Of a stretch of DNA of 64,000 bases, positions 1 to 8,211 are shown in pieces. A program made the position numbers and the translations under genes. Source of the stretch: BQJU01 sp965229635 (GTDB lineage Bacteria > Bacteroidota > Bacteroidia > Chitinophagales > Saprospiraceae); the NCBI GenBank assembly GCA_965229635.1, contig OZ245894.1:7564001-7628000 (forward strand), read 5' to 3'. Numbering within the stretch: the stretch's first letter is position 1; every line of letters starts with the position of its first letter. Below the pieces are notes generated by a model. The model was not told where the DNA came from, searched no databases, and saw nothing but the letters and a program-made list of their open reading frames with translations.

Positions 1-1
1 A

Positions 2-295
2 AATAGCCTTTTTTGGATCAATCACGCTGCCTTTCTTTGGGAAACCGGACGCGGGGAAGCAGCATTGGAACTGCTGGAAGAGGCAACTGAGTATGCTGTG
101 GATGGTGAGCTGGCTTTTGCCCGCATTGCCTGTTTATTTTACCTGGGTCGGCGGCAGGAAGCCGCATACTGGTTGGTTGACGCCCTGGAAGAAGACTACG
201 CAGCACACTCCATCTTGTTTCAATTGGTTCCGGAGTTGGAAAATGATCCGCTGATCACTTCAACCATTGCTGACTTCAATGAAGACATGGAGTAG
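2..295 (+). CDS. TPR-repeat protein, C-terminal part (truncated by window edge)
   Basis: The frame is open from the left edge to the stop at 293-295, giving about 97 residues. The only start-like codon inside is a TTG at 65, and the frame continues open upstream of it with coherent protein sequence, so this is the C-terminus of a longer gene. The residues form alternating amphipathic helices with the A/G/Y spacing of tetratricopeptide repeats (AALELLEEATEYA, ACLFYLGRRQEAAYWL), followed by an acidic tail. TPR modules serve as protein-protein scaffolds; the partner cannot be told from this fragment. It converges on the polyphosphate glucokinase gene with a gap of about 11 bp. Confident as coding, moderate as TPR. 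Confidence 0.7.
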   Translation, partial: NSLFWINHAAFLWETGRGEAALELLEEATEYAVDGELAFARIACLFYLGRRQEAAYWLVDALEEDYAAHSILFQLVPELENDPLITSTIADFNEDME

Positions 296-306
296 TTCGC
301 TATTAT

Positions 307-1071
307 CTAAAGAACCTTAACCTTGTGCATTTTTTCCCAGGCGTATAGCGCCGCCCCCACCGTACCAGCATCATTGAGCATCTGTGATGGCATCACGGGG
401 AATTTCACTTTCAGGTATTGTTCGTAGAATTCAAACTTCTTACTTCCCCCTCCACTCAAAATCACACAATCAGGCGATAAGATACGACCAATGTGCTTGA
501 GGTATTGGTTGAAGCGCTTCCCCCATTCATCCCATTCGAGATTTTCCTGTTTGCGGGCATTGTTTGAAACGTAATGTTCAGCAATCTTCTTTTTGAAGGT
601 GATGTGGCCAAATTCAGTATTGGGTACCAGGGTTCCATCGATAAACAGCGCCGAACCAATTCCCGAACCAATGGTGAGAATGAGTACCGTGCCTTCTTTG
701 TCCTTGCCCAGGCCATAGCGCATCACCGCCAAACCGGCGGCATCGGCATCATTGACCACCGTCACGGGACATTTACTGGCTTTGGACAAAACTTTCTCAA
801 TGTTAACCCCTTTCCACTTTTTATCAATATTGGCAGCTGAATGCGCTACACCGTGGTGAACGATGGAGGGAAATCCACAACCCACCGGTCCTTTCCAGTC
901 GTGCATTTTCACCAGTTCCGCAAAGGTCTTTGCCATGTTTTTAGGCGTAGCGGGAATCGGTGTTTCCAGGCGTAGTCGTTCGGCGAGCAACTCTCCTTTT
1001 TCCAGATCGACAATTCCACCCTTGATTCCGGAGGCGCCCACGTCTATGCCAAGAATATGCTTATCATTCAT
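307..1071 (-). CDS. ppgK: Polyphosphate glucokinase (ROK family)
   Basis: Phosphorylates glucose to glucose-6-phosphate in the cytoplasm using inorganic polyphosphate (EC 2.7.1.63), possibly also ATP. The 254-residue protein matches the usual family length. The N-terminal phosphate-binding loop GIDVGASGIKGGIVD (residues 8-22) is typical of the ROK/ASKHA fold. The block HSAANIDKKWKGVN corresponds to the signature found in actinobacterial PPGKs, NDADAAGLA carries the catalytic Asp, and TIGSGIGSALFIDG with LVPNTEFGH are further PPGK-specific blocks. The 15-residue stretch around SPDCVILSGGGSKK is the C-terminal glycine-rich nucleotide motif. Start is ATG at 1071. It is the last gene of a minus-strand run, 27 bp after the PKD-isomerase gene. 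Identification to subfamily rests on the PPGK-type blocks rather than the general ROK ones. Confidence 0.88.
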   Translation of the reverse strand: MNDKHILGIDVGASGIKGGIVDLEKGELLAERLRLETPIPATPKNMAKTFAELVKMHDWKGPVGCGFPSIVHHGVAHSAANIDKKWKGVNIEKVLSKASKCPVTVVNDADAAGLAVMRYGLGKDKEGTVLILTIGSGIGSALFIDGTLVPNTEFGHITFKKKIAEHYVSNNARKQENLEWDEWGKRFNQYLKHIGRILSPDCVILSGGGSKKFEFYEQYLKVKFPVMPSQMLNDAGTVGAALYAWEKMHKVKVL

Positions 1072-1098
1072 GTCAACTTTCGTTTTGTTTAGTGCTGA

Positions 1099-1986
1099 TT
1101 ATCTGATCACGGTCATTTTCATTCGAATATCTTCCCGGGGACGATCGTATTGTCCGGTGGGTTGCTGTGCGATGGCATCGATGACCTCCAGGCCTTCGAT
1201 GACCCTTCCAAAAACGGTGTATTCCCGATCCAACTGAGGCGTGCCGCCCAGTGACATATAGGCTTCCCTTTGCTCCGTAGTGTAGCGAAAGCCCTTCATC
1301 GCTTCGGTGCGATCCAGGTCGGTAGCACTGAGCTTACGGCCCTGAACAATATAAAACTGCGAGCCTGACGAATTCTTCTTAGGGTTGACATTATCGCCGG
1401 TACGGGCTGCTGCCAACATGCCCTTGATGTGCACCAGACTATCAACAAATTCGGCGGGAACCGTATATCCCGGTCCACCAGAACCCAGTGGCTGACCAGG
1501 CTTGGCACCCTTTGAGTTGGGATCCCCCCCTTGTATCATGAAGCCATTGATGACCCGATGAAACAGCAGGCTGTCGAAAAAGCCCTGTTCAACCAGCTTG
1601 ATAAAGTTATCCTGGTGTTTGGGCGTAGCATCAAACAGCTCGATGATCATATCACCATAGTCGGTCTCCAACAAAACCAGACACTGCTTTGGCGATTCAA
1701 TGGTCACCTTTTCTGCCGTTGTCTTGCTCTTATTCTTTTGATTAGTGGCCTTCAGTGTCACCGTGTAATTACCTGAACTCAGGTAGCGGTGTGTAGGCTC
1801 CTCCTCGGTGGAGATGGTGCCATCCCCAAAGTTCCACTCGTAAGTATCCGCCTTCTCGGAGGAATTTTCAAATTTGATCCTGGCGGGAGCTTTTGTATCT
1901 CCCTGGTAGGAAAAATTGGCTACGGGACGGGAGCAGGAAGCCAAAAAGCACACCATTACTCCCCAAAAAATTGCGTTCTTGTTCAT
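1099..1986 (-). CDS. PKD-domain peptidyl-prolyl cis-trans isomerase lipoprotein
   Basis: Cyclophilin-type proline isomerase, probably anchored to the envelope and acting on exported proteins. The 295-residue product starts with a lipoprotein signal (lipobox FLASC). A PKD domain follows at about residues 25-100 (YEWNFGDGTISTEEEPTHRY is the PKD core). The cyclophilin domain fills the remainder, with LFHRVINGFMIQGGDPNSKG, GMLAAAR and SGSQFYIVQG as the family blocks. The frame extends 6 codons upstream to a TTG at 2004 that would overlap the preceding gene; the ATG at 1986 directly before a charged n-region is preferred. The preceding gene 2001-2639 is a paralogous cyclophilin lipoprotein without PKD, so this looks like a duplication in which one copy gained a PKD domain. 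Cyclophilin assignment is secure; the role of the PKD domain is unknown. Confidence 0.9.
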   Translation of the reverse strand: MNKNAIFWGVMVCFLASCSRPVANFSYQGDTKAPARIKFENSSEKADTYEWNFGDGTISTEEEPTHRYLSSGNYTVTLKATNQKNKSKTTAEKVTIESPKQCLVLLETDYGDMIIELFDATPKHQDNFIKLVEQGFFDSLLFHRVINGFMIQGGDPNSKGAKPGQPLGSGGPGYTVPAEFVDSLVHIKGMLAAARTGDNVNPKKNSSGSQFYIVQGRKLSATDLDRTEAMKGFRYTTEQREAYMSLGGTPQLDREYTVFGRVIEGLEVIDAIAQQPTGQYDRPREDIRMKMTVIR

Positions 1987-2000
1987 TTTTTTCACTTGCT

Positions 2001-2639
2001 TCAATCCATAATCCGCACCTTCATGCGCACATCTTCCAAAGGACGGTTGTTGCCATCTGTTTGTACCTTGGCAATTTGATCAATCACTTCCATTCCTTCC
2101 ACAATTTCACCAAATACGGTATAGTCATTGTCGAGAAATGGGGTGCCGCCCACCTCTTTATACATCTGGCGTTGCTGCTCGTTGTATTTAATATTTTTTT
2201 GACGCTCAATATTATCGAGGTAGGCATCGTCCAGGGGCTGTCCTTGTACCAGGTAAAACTGTGATCCGGAGGATAGCTTCTGCGGGTTTTGAGTTCTGGC
2301 TGCAGCCAATGTTCCTTTAAAGTGCGGCGAGCCGATCTCTGCCTCGATTTGATAGCCCGGACCGCCCTGTCCCAACATCTGACCGGGAGCCGCATCTTTG
2401 GAATCCGGATCACCGCCCTGAATCATAAAACCATCCATTACGCGGTGAAACAGCAGGCCGTCATAAAAGCCCTCTTTGGCCAATTTGATGAAATTATCGC
2501 GGTGCTTGGGTGTTGTGTTGTACAACATTACCTTCATGGTACCAAAGTCCGTTTCAATCTCGGCGTAGGTGTGGTCATCTTTAGGTTGGCAGGAGCTGAA
2601 TAACGCCCCCATTACCAGCAAATACAGCAATTGTTTCAT
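2001..2639 (-). CDS. Cyclophilin-type peptidyl-prolyl isomerase lipoprotein
   Basis: Proline cis-trans isomerase of the cyclophilin family, 212 residues, predicted lipoprotein with lipobox LFSSC near residue 17. Family blocks visible in order are TDFGTMKVMLY, NFIKLAKEGFYDGLLFHRV, GFMIQGGDPDSKD, GTLAAAR, SGSQFYLVQG and DYTVFGEIVEGMEVIDQIA. An insertion of about 30 residues (after the SGSQFYLVQG block, lysine- and glutamate-rich) is shared with the neighbouring 1099-1986 gene, which supports their common origin. The stop codon lies 14 bp before the ATG of the PKD isomerase gene, so the two are probably co-transcribed and translationally coupled. It likely assists folding of periplasmic or outer-membrane proteins. 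Confidence 0.92.
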   Translation of the reverse strand: MKQLLYLLVMGALFSSCQPKDDHTYAEIETDFGTMKVMLYNTTPKHRDNFIKLAKEGFYDGLLFHRVMDGFMIQGGDPDSKDAAPGQMLGQGGPGYQIEAEIGSPHFKGTLAAARTQNPQKLSSGSQFYLVQGQPLDDAYLDNIERQKNIKYNEQQRQMYKEVGGTPFLDNDYTVFGEIVEGMEVIDQIAKVQTDGNNRPLEDVRMKVRIMD

Positions 2640-2672
2640 ATACGATTCGTTACTTTTACTAGTTTCATACCA

Positions 2673-3065
2673 TTACGATCCATTATTATCCTCCAGATTA
2701 CCAACTTCTTTTTCCAACTCCCCAAAATAACGGATGACATTTTCTTTCAACACGCGTTCCTGGCCTTGCACCCCCTTGACGGTAAATGGCTTAATCATTG
2801 TGAAATGTGGCCAACCATCCGCATCTCGGCCCTGGAACTCGTAGTATCCTTCATAACTCAGCAGGCGGCATACCGCAATGTGCATCAAGTCCTGCTTCTC
2901 CTCCTTGGAAAATTCCTTCTGCCAGCGTCCCAACTCCTGAATACCGATGAGAAAAAGGATGGCATTCAGATCGGGAAGGGTGTCTTTGCCAAAGCGATCT
3001 TTGACCAAATGGCGAATGCGTAGCCATTCAAAATTCAATTCCCAATTTTCATCAGTCTCTCCCAT
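2673..3065 (-). CDS. Conserved hypothetical protein (about 130 aa)
   Basis: A 130-residue soluble protein without signal peptide or membrane segment. It starts MGETDENWELNF from the ATG at 3065; a TTG at 3095 would add ten residues with no support. The sequence is rich in aromatic and charged residues (ELNFEWLRIRHLV, DLNAILFLIGIQELG, GYYEFQGRDADGWPHF). I recognise it only as the kind of small conserved protein found in Bacteroidota genomes, with no assigned function. It sits between an FtsX-type permease gene (about 40 bp upstream) and the isomerase genes in a same-strand run, which suggests co-transcription but not a role. Confident as coding because frame, spacing and codon use match the neighbours. 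Confidence 0.75.
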   Translation of the reverse strand: MGETDENWELNFEWLRIRHLVKDRFGKDTLPDLNAILFLIGIQELGRWQKEFSKEEKQDLMHIAVCRLLSYEGYYEFQGRDADGWPHFTMIKPFTVKGVQGQERVLKENVIRYFGELEKEVGNLEDNNGS

Positions 3066-3105
3066 AATCAATACATCACTAAAAAATAAGTGCAAATATA
3101 AAAAA

Positions 3106-4323
3106 CTATTCTTCCTTGATCATTGCCGGCACCCGCTCGGCTCGCAATGCCGGAGCCAGTGAAGCCAACCAGCCAATGCCCAGTACGGTCAGGGCAACGA
3201 TGATAAAATCAAACAATCGAATGCTGATCGGATAGGCATCAATGATAAATTCGCCCGGTACCGATACAATGCCTACATTTTTCTGTAGCGTGTAAATTGC
3301 CAAGGCTAGCACAAACCCGATGACAATGCCCAGTAAACTGAGCAACAGGCCTTCGCCCAAAAAGACCCTCCGGATCAGCCCTTTGGTAGCCCCCATCGAC
3401 TTGAGGATGGCGATGTCTTCTTTCTTCTCCAGCACAATCATCCACAGGGCTCCTATCATATTAAAAGAAATCATCAGCATCATCAACCCCACAATAGCGT
3501 AGCTGAGCCATTTCTCCATCTTCATCAACTTCAGGAAGGACTCTTGCTGCTGATAGCGATTTTTAACCGCGAAGCTTTCGCCCATAACCGCACCAATGGC
3601 CTCCAGCGTGGCTGGTACGTCGTAGCCCGTTTCCAACTTGATTTCAAGCGCACTGACTTCCTCCCGGTGATCGAGCAGCCGACGAGCAAAGTCCAGGGAG
3701 GTGAGTATATACTGGTTGTTGTATTCGGTTTGGATGACAAAAGTCCCGGCAGGATAGATGAATTGTTTGTTAAACTGCTGTTGGAAGACAGAGGTCCGTT
3801 TGCGCTTGGGCATATAGACACTCAACGTAGCGAGCTTATCATCTATATTGACTCCCAGTTTATCACGCATACCCAATCCCAGCACAGCCATATTCCGATT
3901 GCCTTCGTGCAACTTATAAAATCCTTCCCTAACCGTGGAATCAATGCCAGTGACCTTATTATAAAGGTCGTCGACCCCTTTGACAATTCCGATGTCCTGA
4001 TTGTCTTTATACTCAAAATAGGCGACCTCCTCCAGTGACTGGGAAACGACCGCCACTCCTTCAATCTGGTACAGTTCCTGAATTTTCACTGAATCTACCT
4101 CAAAGGTTTTACCTTTAATGGCCGTCACCTTCACATCCGGATTAAAGGCGCTGTACATATTGGTGATCAAATCTTCAAATCCATTAAAAACAGATAAAAC
4201 CAGTACAAGCGCTGCGGTACCTACTGCGACCCCAAAAACCGCAATGCCGGTAATCAGGTTAATGGCATTGGTCGACTTTTTGGCAAACAGGTATCGCCGC
4301 GCTATTTTTAAAGCTAAATTCAT
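3106..4323 (-). CDS. FtsX/LolE-family ABC transporter permease
   Basis: Inner-membrane permease of 405 residues with the layout of LolC/LolE lipoprotein-release or MacB-like permeases. One N-terminal transmembrane segment lies at about residues 22-48, followed by a large periplasmic domain of about 220 residues. Three C-terminal membrane segments form the FtsX domain (LSYAIVGLMMLMISFNMIGALWM, LLLSLLGIVIGFVLALAIY, FDFIIVALTVLGIGWLASL). The cytoplasmic coupling sequence EDIAILKSMGATKGLIRRVF is highly typical, as is the N-terminal ARRYLFAKKSTNAINLITGIAV of Bacteroidota members. No ATPase partner is adjacent, which is common in this phylum. Only 4 bp separate it from the upstream TlpA-like gene, so both are likely one operon. 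LolE-like function is an inference. Confidence 0.88.
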   Translation of the reverse strand: MNLALKIARRYLFAKKSTNAINLITGIAVFGVAVGTAALVLVLSVFNGFEDLITNMYSAFNPDVKVTAIKGKTFEVDSVKIQELYQIEGVAVVSQSLEEVAYFEYKDNQDIGIVKGVDDLYNKVTGIDSTVREGFYKLHEGNRNMAVLGLGMRDKLGVNIDDKLATLSVYMPKRKRTSVFQQQFNKQFIYPAGTFVIQTEYNNQYILTSLDFARRLLDHREEVSALEIKLETGYDVPATLEAIGAVMGESFAVKNRYQQQESFLKLMKMEKWLSYAIVGLMMLMISFNMIGALWMIVLEKKEDIAILKSMGATKGLIRRVFLGEGLLLSLLGIVIGFVLALAIYTLQKNVGIVSVPGEFIIDAYPISIRLFDFIIVALTVLGIGWLASLAPALRAERVPAMIKEE

Positions 4324-4327
4324 TGGC

Positions 4328-5761
4328 CTACCGGTTTTCTTTATCCCGGTTCATAATGGTCGTGATCTGATCCACCTTCAGGTTTTTCCCGATAATGGTA
4401 CGCTCCGGATTGAGCACGTATAGTTCTGGTGTATGGTCTACAAAATAAGTGGCATAGATCGATCGGCTCGATGGATCAAAAACATTGATCCAGTTCAGCC
4501 CATTCTTATTGATATAAGCCGTCCATTCCTCATGGTCAGTATTCAGCGCAATAGCATACACTTCTACACCCTTATTTTTCCATTCACGATAAAATTGCGC
4601 CAGCTTCGGCGTTTCAATTTTGCAGTTATCACAATTGGGATCAAACATATAAACAATGATATAGGGCGCCTCAATATCGTAGATCGAATAATTTTTGCCA
4701 TCCGGGCCGGGAGCCGTCACATTCGGGCCCTTTTTGCCCACCAGACTATTTGACATTTCGTACGCCCGCAATTGCAGACCGTGCACTTCAACTGAATCAG
4801 ACCAGAAAGCCCGCTCGTAGGTGAAGTAATTCTGGATCATGTAGGTAAATACTGCTTCCGAATCCATCAACTGGGTCTTGGTCGGCTCGTATTGCAACGT
4901 AATCCAGTTGGCAAAAAACTTGAAGTACTCCTGATGAGGCAATGACTTGTCTACAATGTATTTCGCCGAAGCGATAATCGAATCCGGATGCTGCGTAGTG
5001 AGTTCCTTAATGTACCGATTAAGTTTGTTGAACACCACCGGAGTACGAATCAAGCGAGGATCACTCAGATCTACATTATCCCACATCTCGCGGCGGTAAA
5101 GGTACACCTGCAAAGCTTTATTGACCGAACCATCCGGATTTCTGACATCTCTAACCTCCGGGTTTTGGCCCGAAAGTTTGAAGGTCGTAAAAAAGGTATT
5201 GGGATATTGGTTTTTATATTCCTCCAGCTTGGCTTTGCGTTTGGCCAGCAATTTATCCTGCTCCGCCTTGGCCTGTTGGTATTCCGGTGACCCCTCCCGG
5301 GCAGCCGCCAGAATATTGGAAACCGTTTCTATTTCCGGCTGCAAGGCCATTTCGAAGTGCAGATTCTCATAGAGCAATTCATTGTCAATGGAACCTTCGG
5401 TTTTCAATCCGCCCACCAGATCGCCGGTGGAGGTGGTGATACTAAAAGTCTGATCCTTGTCGATAAGCATCTGAAAATTGCTGTTGTCGGGCAAAAGTGC
5501 AAAGTACATGCCTGGATCATAAGGCTTGTCGCGCTTAAACACCATGTGCCCATTGGCATCAATGGCTGCTGAATCAGCCAGAAAACGCTGTTCCGCAAAT
5601 AACCCGATTAGACGGGCCGTTCCTCCGCTGAGTCCATCAACGGTAATCTCAATATTGGGCGCTTCGGCCTCTTCCGGTGTGGAAACACTGCTGTGTTGAC
5701 TATTGCCGCCGGTACAAGACCAAAGCAAAAAAACACTCAGGGTAGGCAGGAAAAATTTCAT
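4328..5761 (-). CDS. TlpA-like thioredoxin-fold lipoprotein (DUF4369/DUF5106 type)
   Basis: Predicted envelope thiol-disulfide protein of 477 residues. It has a lipoprotein signal ending LLWSC, then an Ala/Glu/Ser-rich linker. An N-terminal beta domain of DUF4369 type spans about residues 35-130, a helical middle domain of DUF5106 type about 140-320. The C-terminal thioredoxin-like AhpC/TSA domain has the redox motif CDNC in the block MFDPNCDNCKIETPKLAQFY and the cis-proline region DHTPELYVLNPERTIIG. A charged coiled stretch (QAKAEQDKLLAKRKAKLEEYK) lies in the middle. Such proteins keep cysteines of exported proteins reduced or supply reductant in the periplasm; the substrate is unknown. It is the first gene of the minus-strand run that continues with the FtsX permease. 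Confidence 0.88.
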   Translation of the reverse strand: MKFFLPTLSVFLLWSCTGGNSQHSSVSTPEEAEAPNIEITVDGLSGGTARLIGLFAEQRFLADSAAIDANGHMVFKRDKPYDPGMYFALLPDNSNFQMLIDKDQTFSITTSTGDLVGGLKTEGSIDNELLYENLHFEMALQPEIETVSNILAAAREGSPEYQQAKAEQDKLLAKRKAKLEEYKNQYPNTFFTTFKLSGQNPEVRDVRNPDGSVNKALQVYLYRREMWDNVDLSDPRLIRTPVVFNKLNRYIKELTTQHPDSIIASAKYIVDKSLPHQEYFKFFANWITLQYEPTKTQLMDSEAVFTYMIQNYFTYERAFWSDSVEVHGLQLRAYEMSNSLVGKKGPNVTAPGPDGKNYSIYDIEAPYIIVYMFDPNCDNCKIETPKLAQFYREWKNKGVEVYAIALNTDHEEWTAYINKNGLNWINVFDPSSRSIYATYFVDHTPELYVLNPERTIIGKNLKVDQITTIMNRDKENR

Positions 5762-5875
5762 GGCTTCTCCTTTTTGCCGGGAAAGTACAAAATCCCGTTA
5801 AGCTGTTTAAATTTAATCATCTAAATCCACTAAGCATTACCTAGTTGCGGCCGCGAAGTTCGCAATTTTTTTGCG

Positions 5876-6958
5876 TTACTTACTCATCAATCTGGCCACC
5901 AACATATGAAAATGATGAACGCCCTGTTCCATTACTGGTGAAAACCGGCCACTTTGGTAAAACCGGGAATTTACACCGAGCTGCGCACTTTCCACTACTG
6001 CCTCGTCTTCAAGCTCGGTAAGTTCCAACTGGTTGGCCTCGCGGTCAAAGAGCGTTCCCTCAAAATAGTAGGAACGGAATTTTACCAAAGTTGTTTCTCG
6101 CGAAAGCGGTAAAACGAGGTTGAGCGACAGACCCCAGGGATAAAAATTAAGCATCAAATTGGGAAATACCCACCAGTAATAGGCATAGATCGACTGGCCA
6201 TAGTCGGGGTGGCCTTTCGGCAATGAAAACGCAGGCTGACCCTCCTCGGCAACTCCGATTTGCACATTGCAGTAATCAAAGATCTCTGTGCGGTATTTTT
6301 TGAAGTCCAGCGCCTGATTCAAGGCCGGATGCACAAAGGGAATGTGAAAACCCTCCAGGTAATTATCGCAGTACAGCGCCCAATGCGCATTGACGTGATA
6401 ATCTTTAGGTGATGCTTCCGCAAATCGCAACTTATCCAGCGGCAACCATCCCATTCGATCGACAATCGGTTGGAGCATTGCCTCCAGCGGTGCCAGCGGA
6501 TTCAGGCTGACGAATAGCAATCCCAGCCATTCCACCAAGGGAAGCTGCTGCAGATTATCGGCAACAGAGGGAAAATCGACCACATTGTCAAAAGCTGGCA
6601 TACTCTTGAAAGTACCATCCAACCGAAAGCAGCGACCGTGGTAGCCACAGCTTAACATTCGGGGATTTCCGCGCTGTTCCACCACCACCTTCGCCCGATG
6701 GGTACACACATTGGATAAACAATAACGCCTGCCATCTGTATTATGTGTTAATACCAGGGGTTCATCCAGCAATCCTGGCAGTAAGGTGAAAGGATAAACA
6801 GAAGGTGAAGTACTGATCACGGAGGCATCCGCTACGTACTGCCAGCTTTGTGCAAAAAGGTCTTCGCCACTCTGCCGGAAGACAGCTTCACTGCGATAAA
6901 ATTCAGCAGGAAGTGTGCTGGATTGGCGAATATCCTGGTGTACCTTTGAGCAATTCAT
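5876..6958 (-). CDS. Rieske-type ring-hydroxylating oxygenase, large subunit-like
   Basis: Non-haem iron oxygenase of 360 residues, using a Rieske [2Fe-2S] cluster to feed electrons to a mononuclear iron. From the ATG at 6958 the cluster ligands are C85-x-H87 (NVCTHRA) and C104-x2-H107 (SCGYHGRCF). The catalytic block DNYLEGFHIPFVHP gives the bridging region N199/E202 and iron ligands H205 and H210. The C-terminal SRPBCC-type domain (YYWWVFPNLMLNFYPWGLSLN) is typical of aromatic or choline/carnitine-type oxygenases. The substrate cannot be told and no reductase partner is adjacent. The frame stays open up to 7021, but that would overlap the divergent channel gene; the ATG at 6958 leaves a gap of 19 bp to it. 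Confidence 0.9.
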   Translation of the reverse strand: MNCSKVHQDIRQSSTLPAEFYRSEAVFRQSGEDLFAQSWQYVADASVISTSPSVYPFTLLPGLLDEPLVLTHNTDGRRYCLSNVCTHRAKVVVEQRGNPRMLSCGYHGRCFRLDGTFKSMPAFDNVVDFPSVADNLQQLPLVEWLGLLFVSLNPLAPLEAMLQPIVDRMGWLPLDKLRFAEASPKDYHVNAHWALYCDNYLEGFHIPFVHPALNQALDFKKYRTEIFDYCNVQIGVAEEGQPAFSLPKGHPDYGQSIYAYYWWVFPNLMLNFYPWGLSLNLVLPLSRETTLVKFRSYYFEGTLFDREANQLELTELEDEAVVESAQLGVNSRFYQSGRFSPVMEQGVHHFHMLVARLMSK

Positions 6959-6977
6959 TCCAATAGCATTTGTCAAT

Positions 6978-7937
6978 ATGAAATTATCAGATTTCATCCA
7001 CCGCAACAATCGATCCAACAACGGAAGCGATCAGGATTTGGGATTTGGCACAAAGATAACGGGTTCGGCGGGAAGATTATTTAATAAAGATGGGTCGTAC
7101 AATATCATGCGGCAGGGGCTTTCGGTCTGGACCCCCTATCAGATTCTGGTGGAGATGAGTTGGAGGCGATTTTTTGCCTTAATATTTACGTCTTATGTGC
7201 TGGTCAACTGTTTTTTTGCCCTGCTTTTTGTATGGTGTGGCCCCGAAGCACTAATGGGAGCCCCACAGGGTAGTTTTTTTAACAATTTCCTGCATTCCTT
7301 CTTCTTTAGCGTGCAAACCTTTACCACCGTGGGTTATGGCAGCATCAGTCCTCAGGGCATGGCCGCCAACATTATTGCTTCTATCGATGCGCTGGTGGGC
7401 CTGATGGCCTTTGCCCTGGCAACCGGATTGTTTTTTGCCCGATTTTCTAAACCAAAGGCGCAAATTGTTTTTAGTGAAAGTGCCATCATCACCAACTATC
7501 GGGACATGAAAGCCTTTATGTTCCGCATTGTGAATCCGCGCAACAACAAGATCATCAATCTCGAAGCCATCGTCACCATGACCTGGATGGAGGATATTGC
7601 CGGGGAGAAGGTGCGTCGCTTTGCCAAACTGGAGCTGGAAAGGGAAAAGGTAAGTCTCTTTCCACTCAACTGGACCATTGTACATCCTATTGACGAGAAC
7701 AGCCCCTTGCTGCACCTGGTTTGCGACGATCTGACCCGGATGCAAACCGAAGTGCTCATCCTGATCCAGGGCTACGATGAAACGTTTGCGCAAAATGTTC
7801 ACCTCAACAGCTCCTACACCTGTCAGGAAATCCTCTGGGATGTGAAATATGCCAAGATGTACCACGCCATCGATGGGCAAACAGTACTTTATCTGGATAA
7901 GTTGAATGAGACGATTGCTATGGATGAGGAGGAGTGA
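6978..7937 (+). CDS. Inward-rectifier (Kir/KirBac-type) potassium channel
   Basis: Tetrameric K+ channel subunit of 319 residues from the ATG at 6978. It shows a cytoplasmic N-terminus with the Kir-type slide-helix region (WTPYQILVEMSWRRFF), an outer helix at about 66-86, a pore loop with the selectivity filter TVGYG at residues 117-121, and an inner helix at about 135-157 (LVGLMAFALATGLFFARFSKP). A C-terminal immunoglobulin-like Kir domain follows (IVFSESAIITNYRDMKAFMFRIVNPRNN is a Kir signature). Length and domain order match prokaryotic KirBac proteins. The gene is divergent from the Rieske oxygenase with only 19 bp between starts. Gating ligands cannot be deduced. Confidence 0.93.
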   Translation: MKLSDFIHRNNRSNNGSDQDLGFGTKITGSAGRLFNKDGSYNIMRQGLSVWTPYQILVEMSWRRFFALIFTSYVLVNCFFALLFVWCGPEALMGAPQGSFFNNFLHSFFFSVQTFTTVGYGSISPQGMAANIIASIDALVGLMAFALATGLFFARFSKPKAQIVFSESAIITNYRDMKAFMFRIVNPRNNKIINLEAIVTMTWMEDIAGEKVRRFAKLELEREKVSLFPLNWTIVHPIDENSPLLHLVCDDLTRMQTEVLILIQGYDETFAQNVHLNSSYTCQEILWDVKYAKMYHAIDGQTVLYLDKLNETIAMDEEE

Positions 7938-7940
7938 TTG

Positions 7941-8075
7941 TGGAGAGGGAGACGGTTGAGACGGGGGAGAGTTGAGACGGGGGAGACGGGGAGACGAGTC
8001 AGAGTCCTTCGTTAAAACTTCGTCGATTGAAAGGTCGATGTTGCAAACATCTCCCGAGCGGGGTAAAAGGTCAAT
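7941..8075 (+). repeat. Dispersed repeat family A, copy 1
   Basis: G-rich intergenic element. It contains two tandem copies of GTTGAGACGGGGGAG followed by a TTCGTCGATTGAA block and the near-palindrome GATGTTGCAAACATC with a CTCCCGA tail. Related copies lie at 19458-19565 (same strand) and 34009-34140 (opposite strand). The copy begins almost directly at the stop codon of the Kir gene. Confidence 0.75.
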
Positions 8076-8149
8076 GAAGCGTTAAAATATCCAAACCAAA
8101 AGCTAAATGGATTCCTTACAGAAATGATTGGTGAAGAAAATCGTTTCAT

Positions 8150-8184
8150 TTTGGCGGGATAAAGTAGGAGTTCACCTATTTTTG
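8150..8184 (+). promoter_or_regulatory. Putative Bacteroidota promoter for the Ig-like lipoprotein gene
   Basis: A perfect -7 box TATTTTTG (consensus TAnnTTTG) lies at 8177-8184, with TTTG at 8150-8153 as a possible -33 element. The spacing of 23 bp is slightly longer than the usual 19-21. It is placed 27 bp before the ATG at 8212. Confidence 0.35.
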
Positions 8185-8211
8185 CCCACTGAATTTCACT
8201 GAGTATCCATT

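Noticed and set aside
2004..2004. TTG start at 2004 for the PKD isomerase
   Set aside because: It would overlap the previous gene's stop and place six extra residues before a normal lipoprotein signal that begins at the ATG at 1986.
7251..7880. Minus-strand open frame of 209 codons
   Set aside because: Antisense to the Kir channel, which has an intact TVGYG filter.
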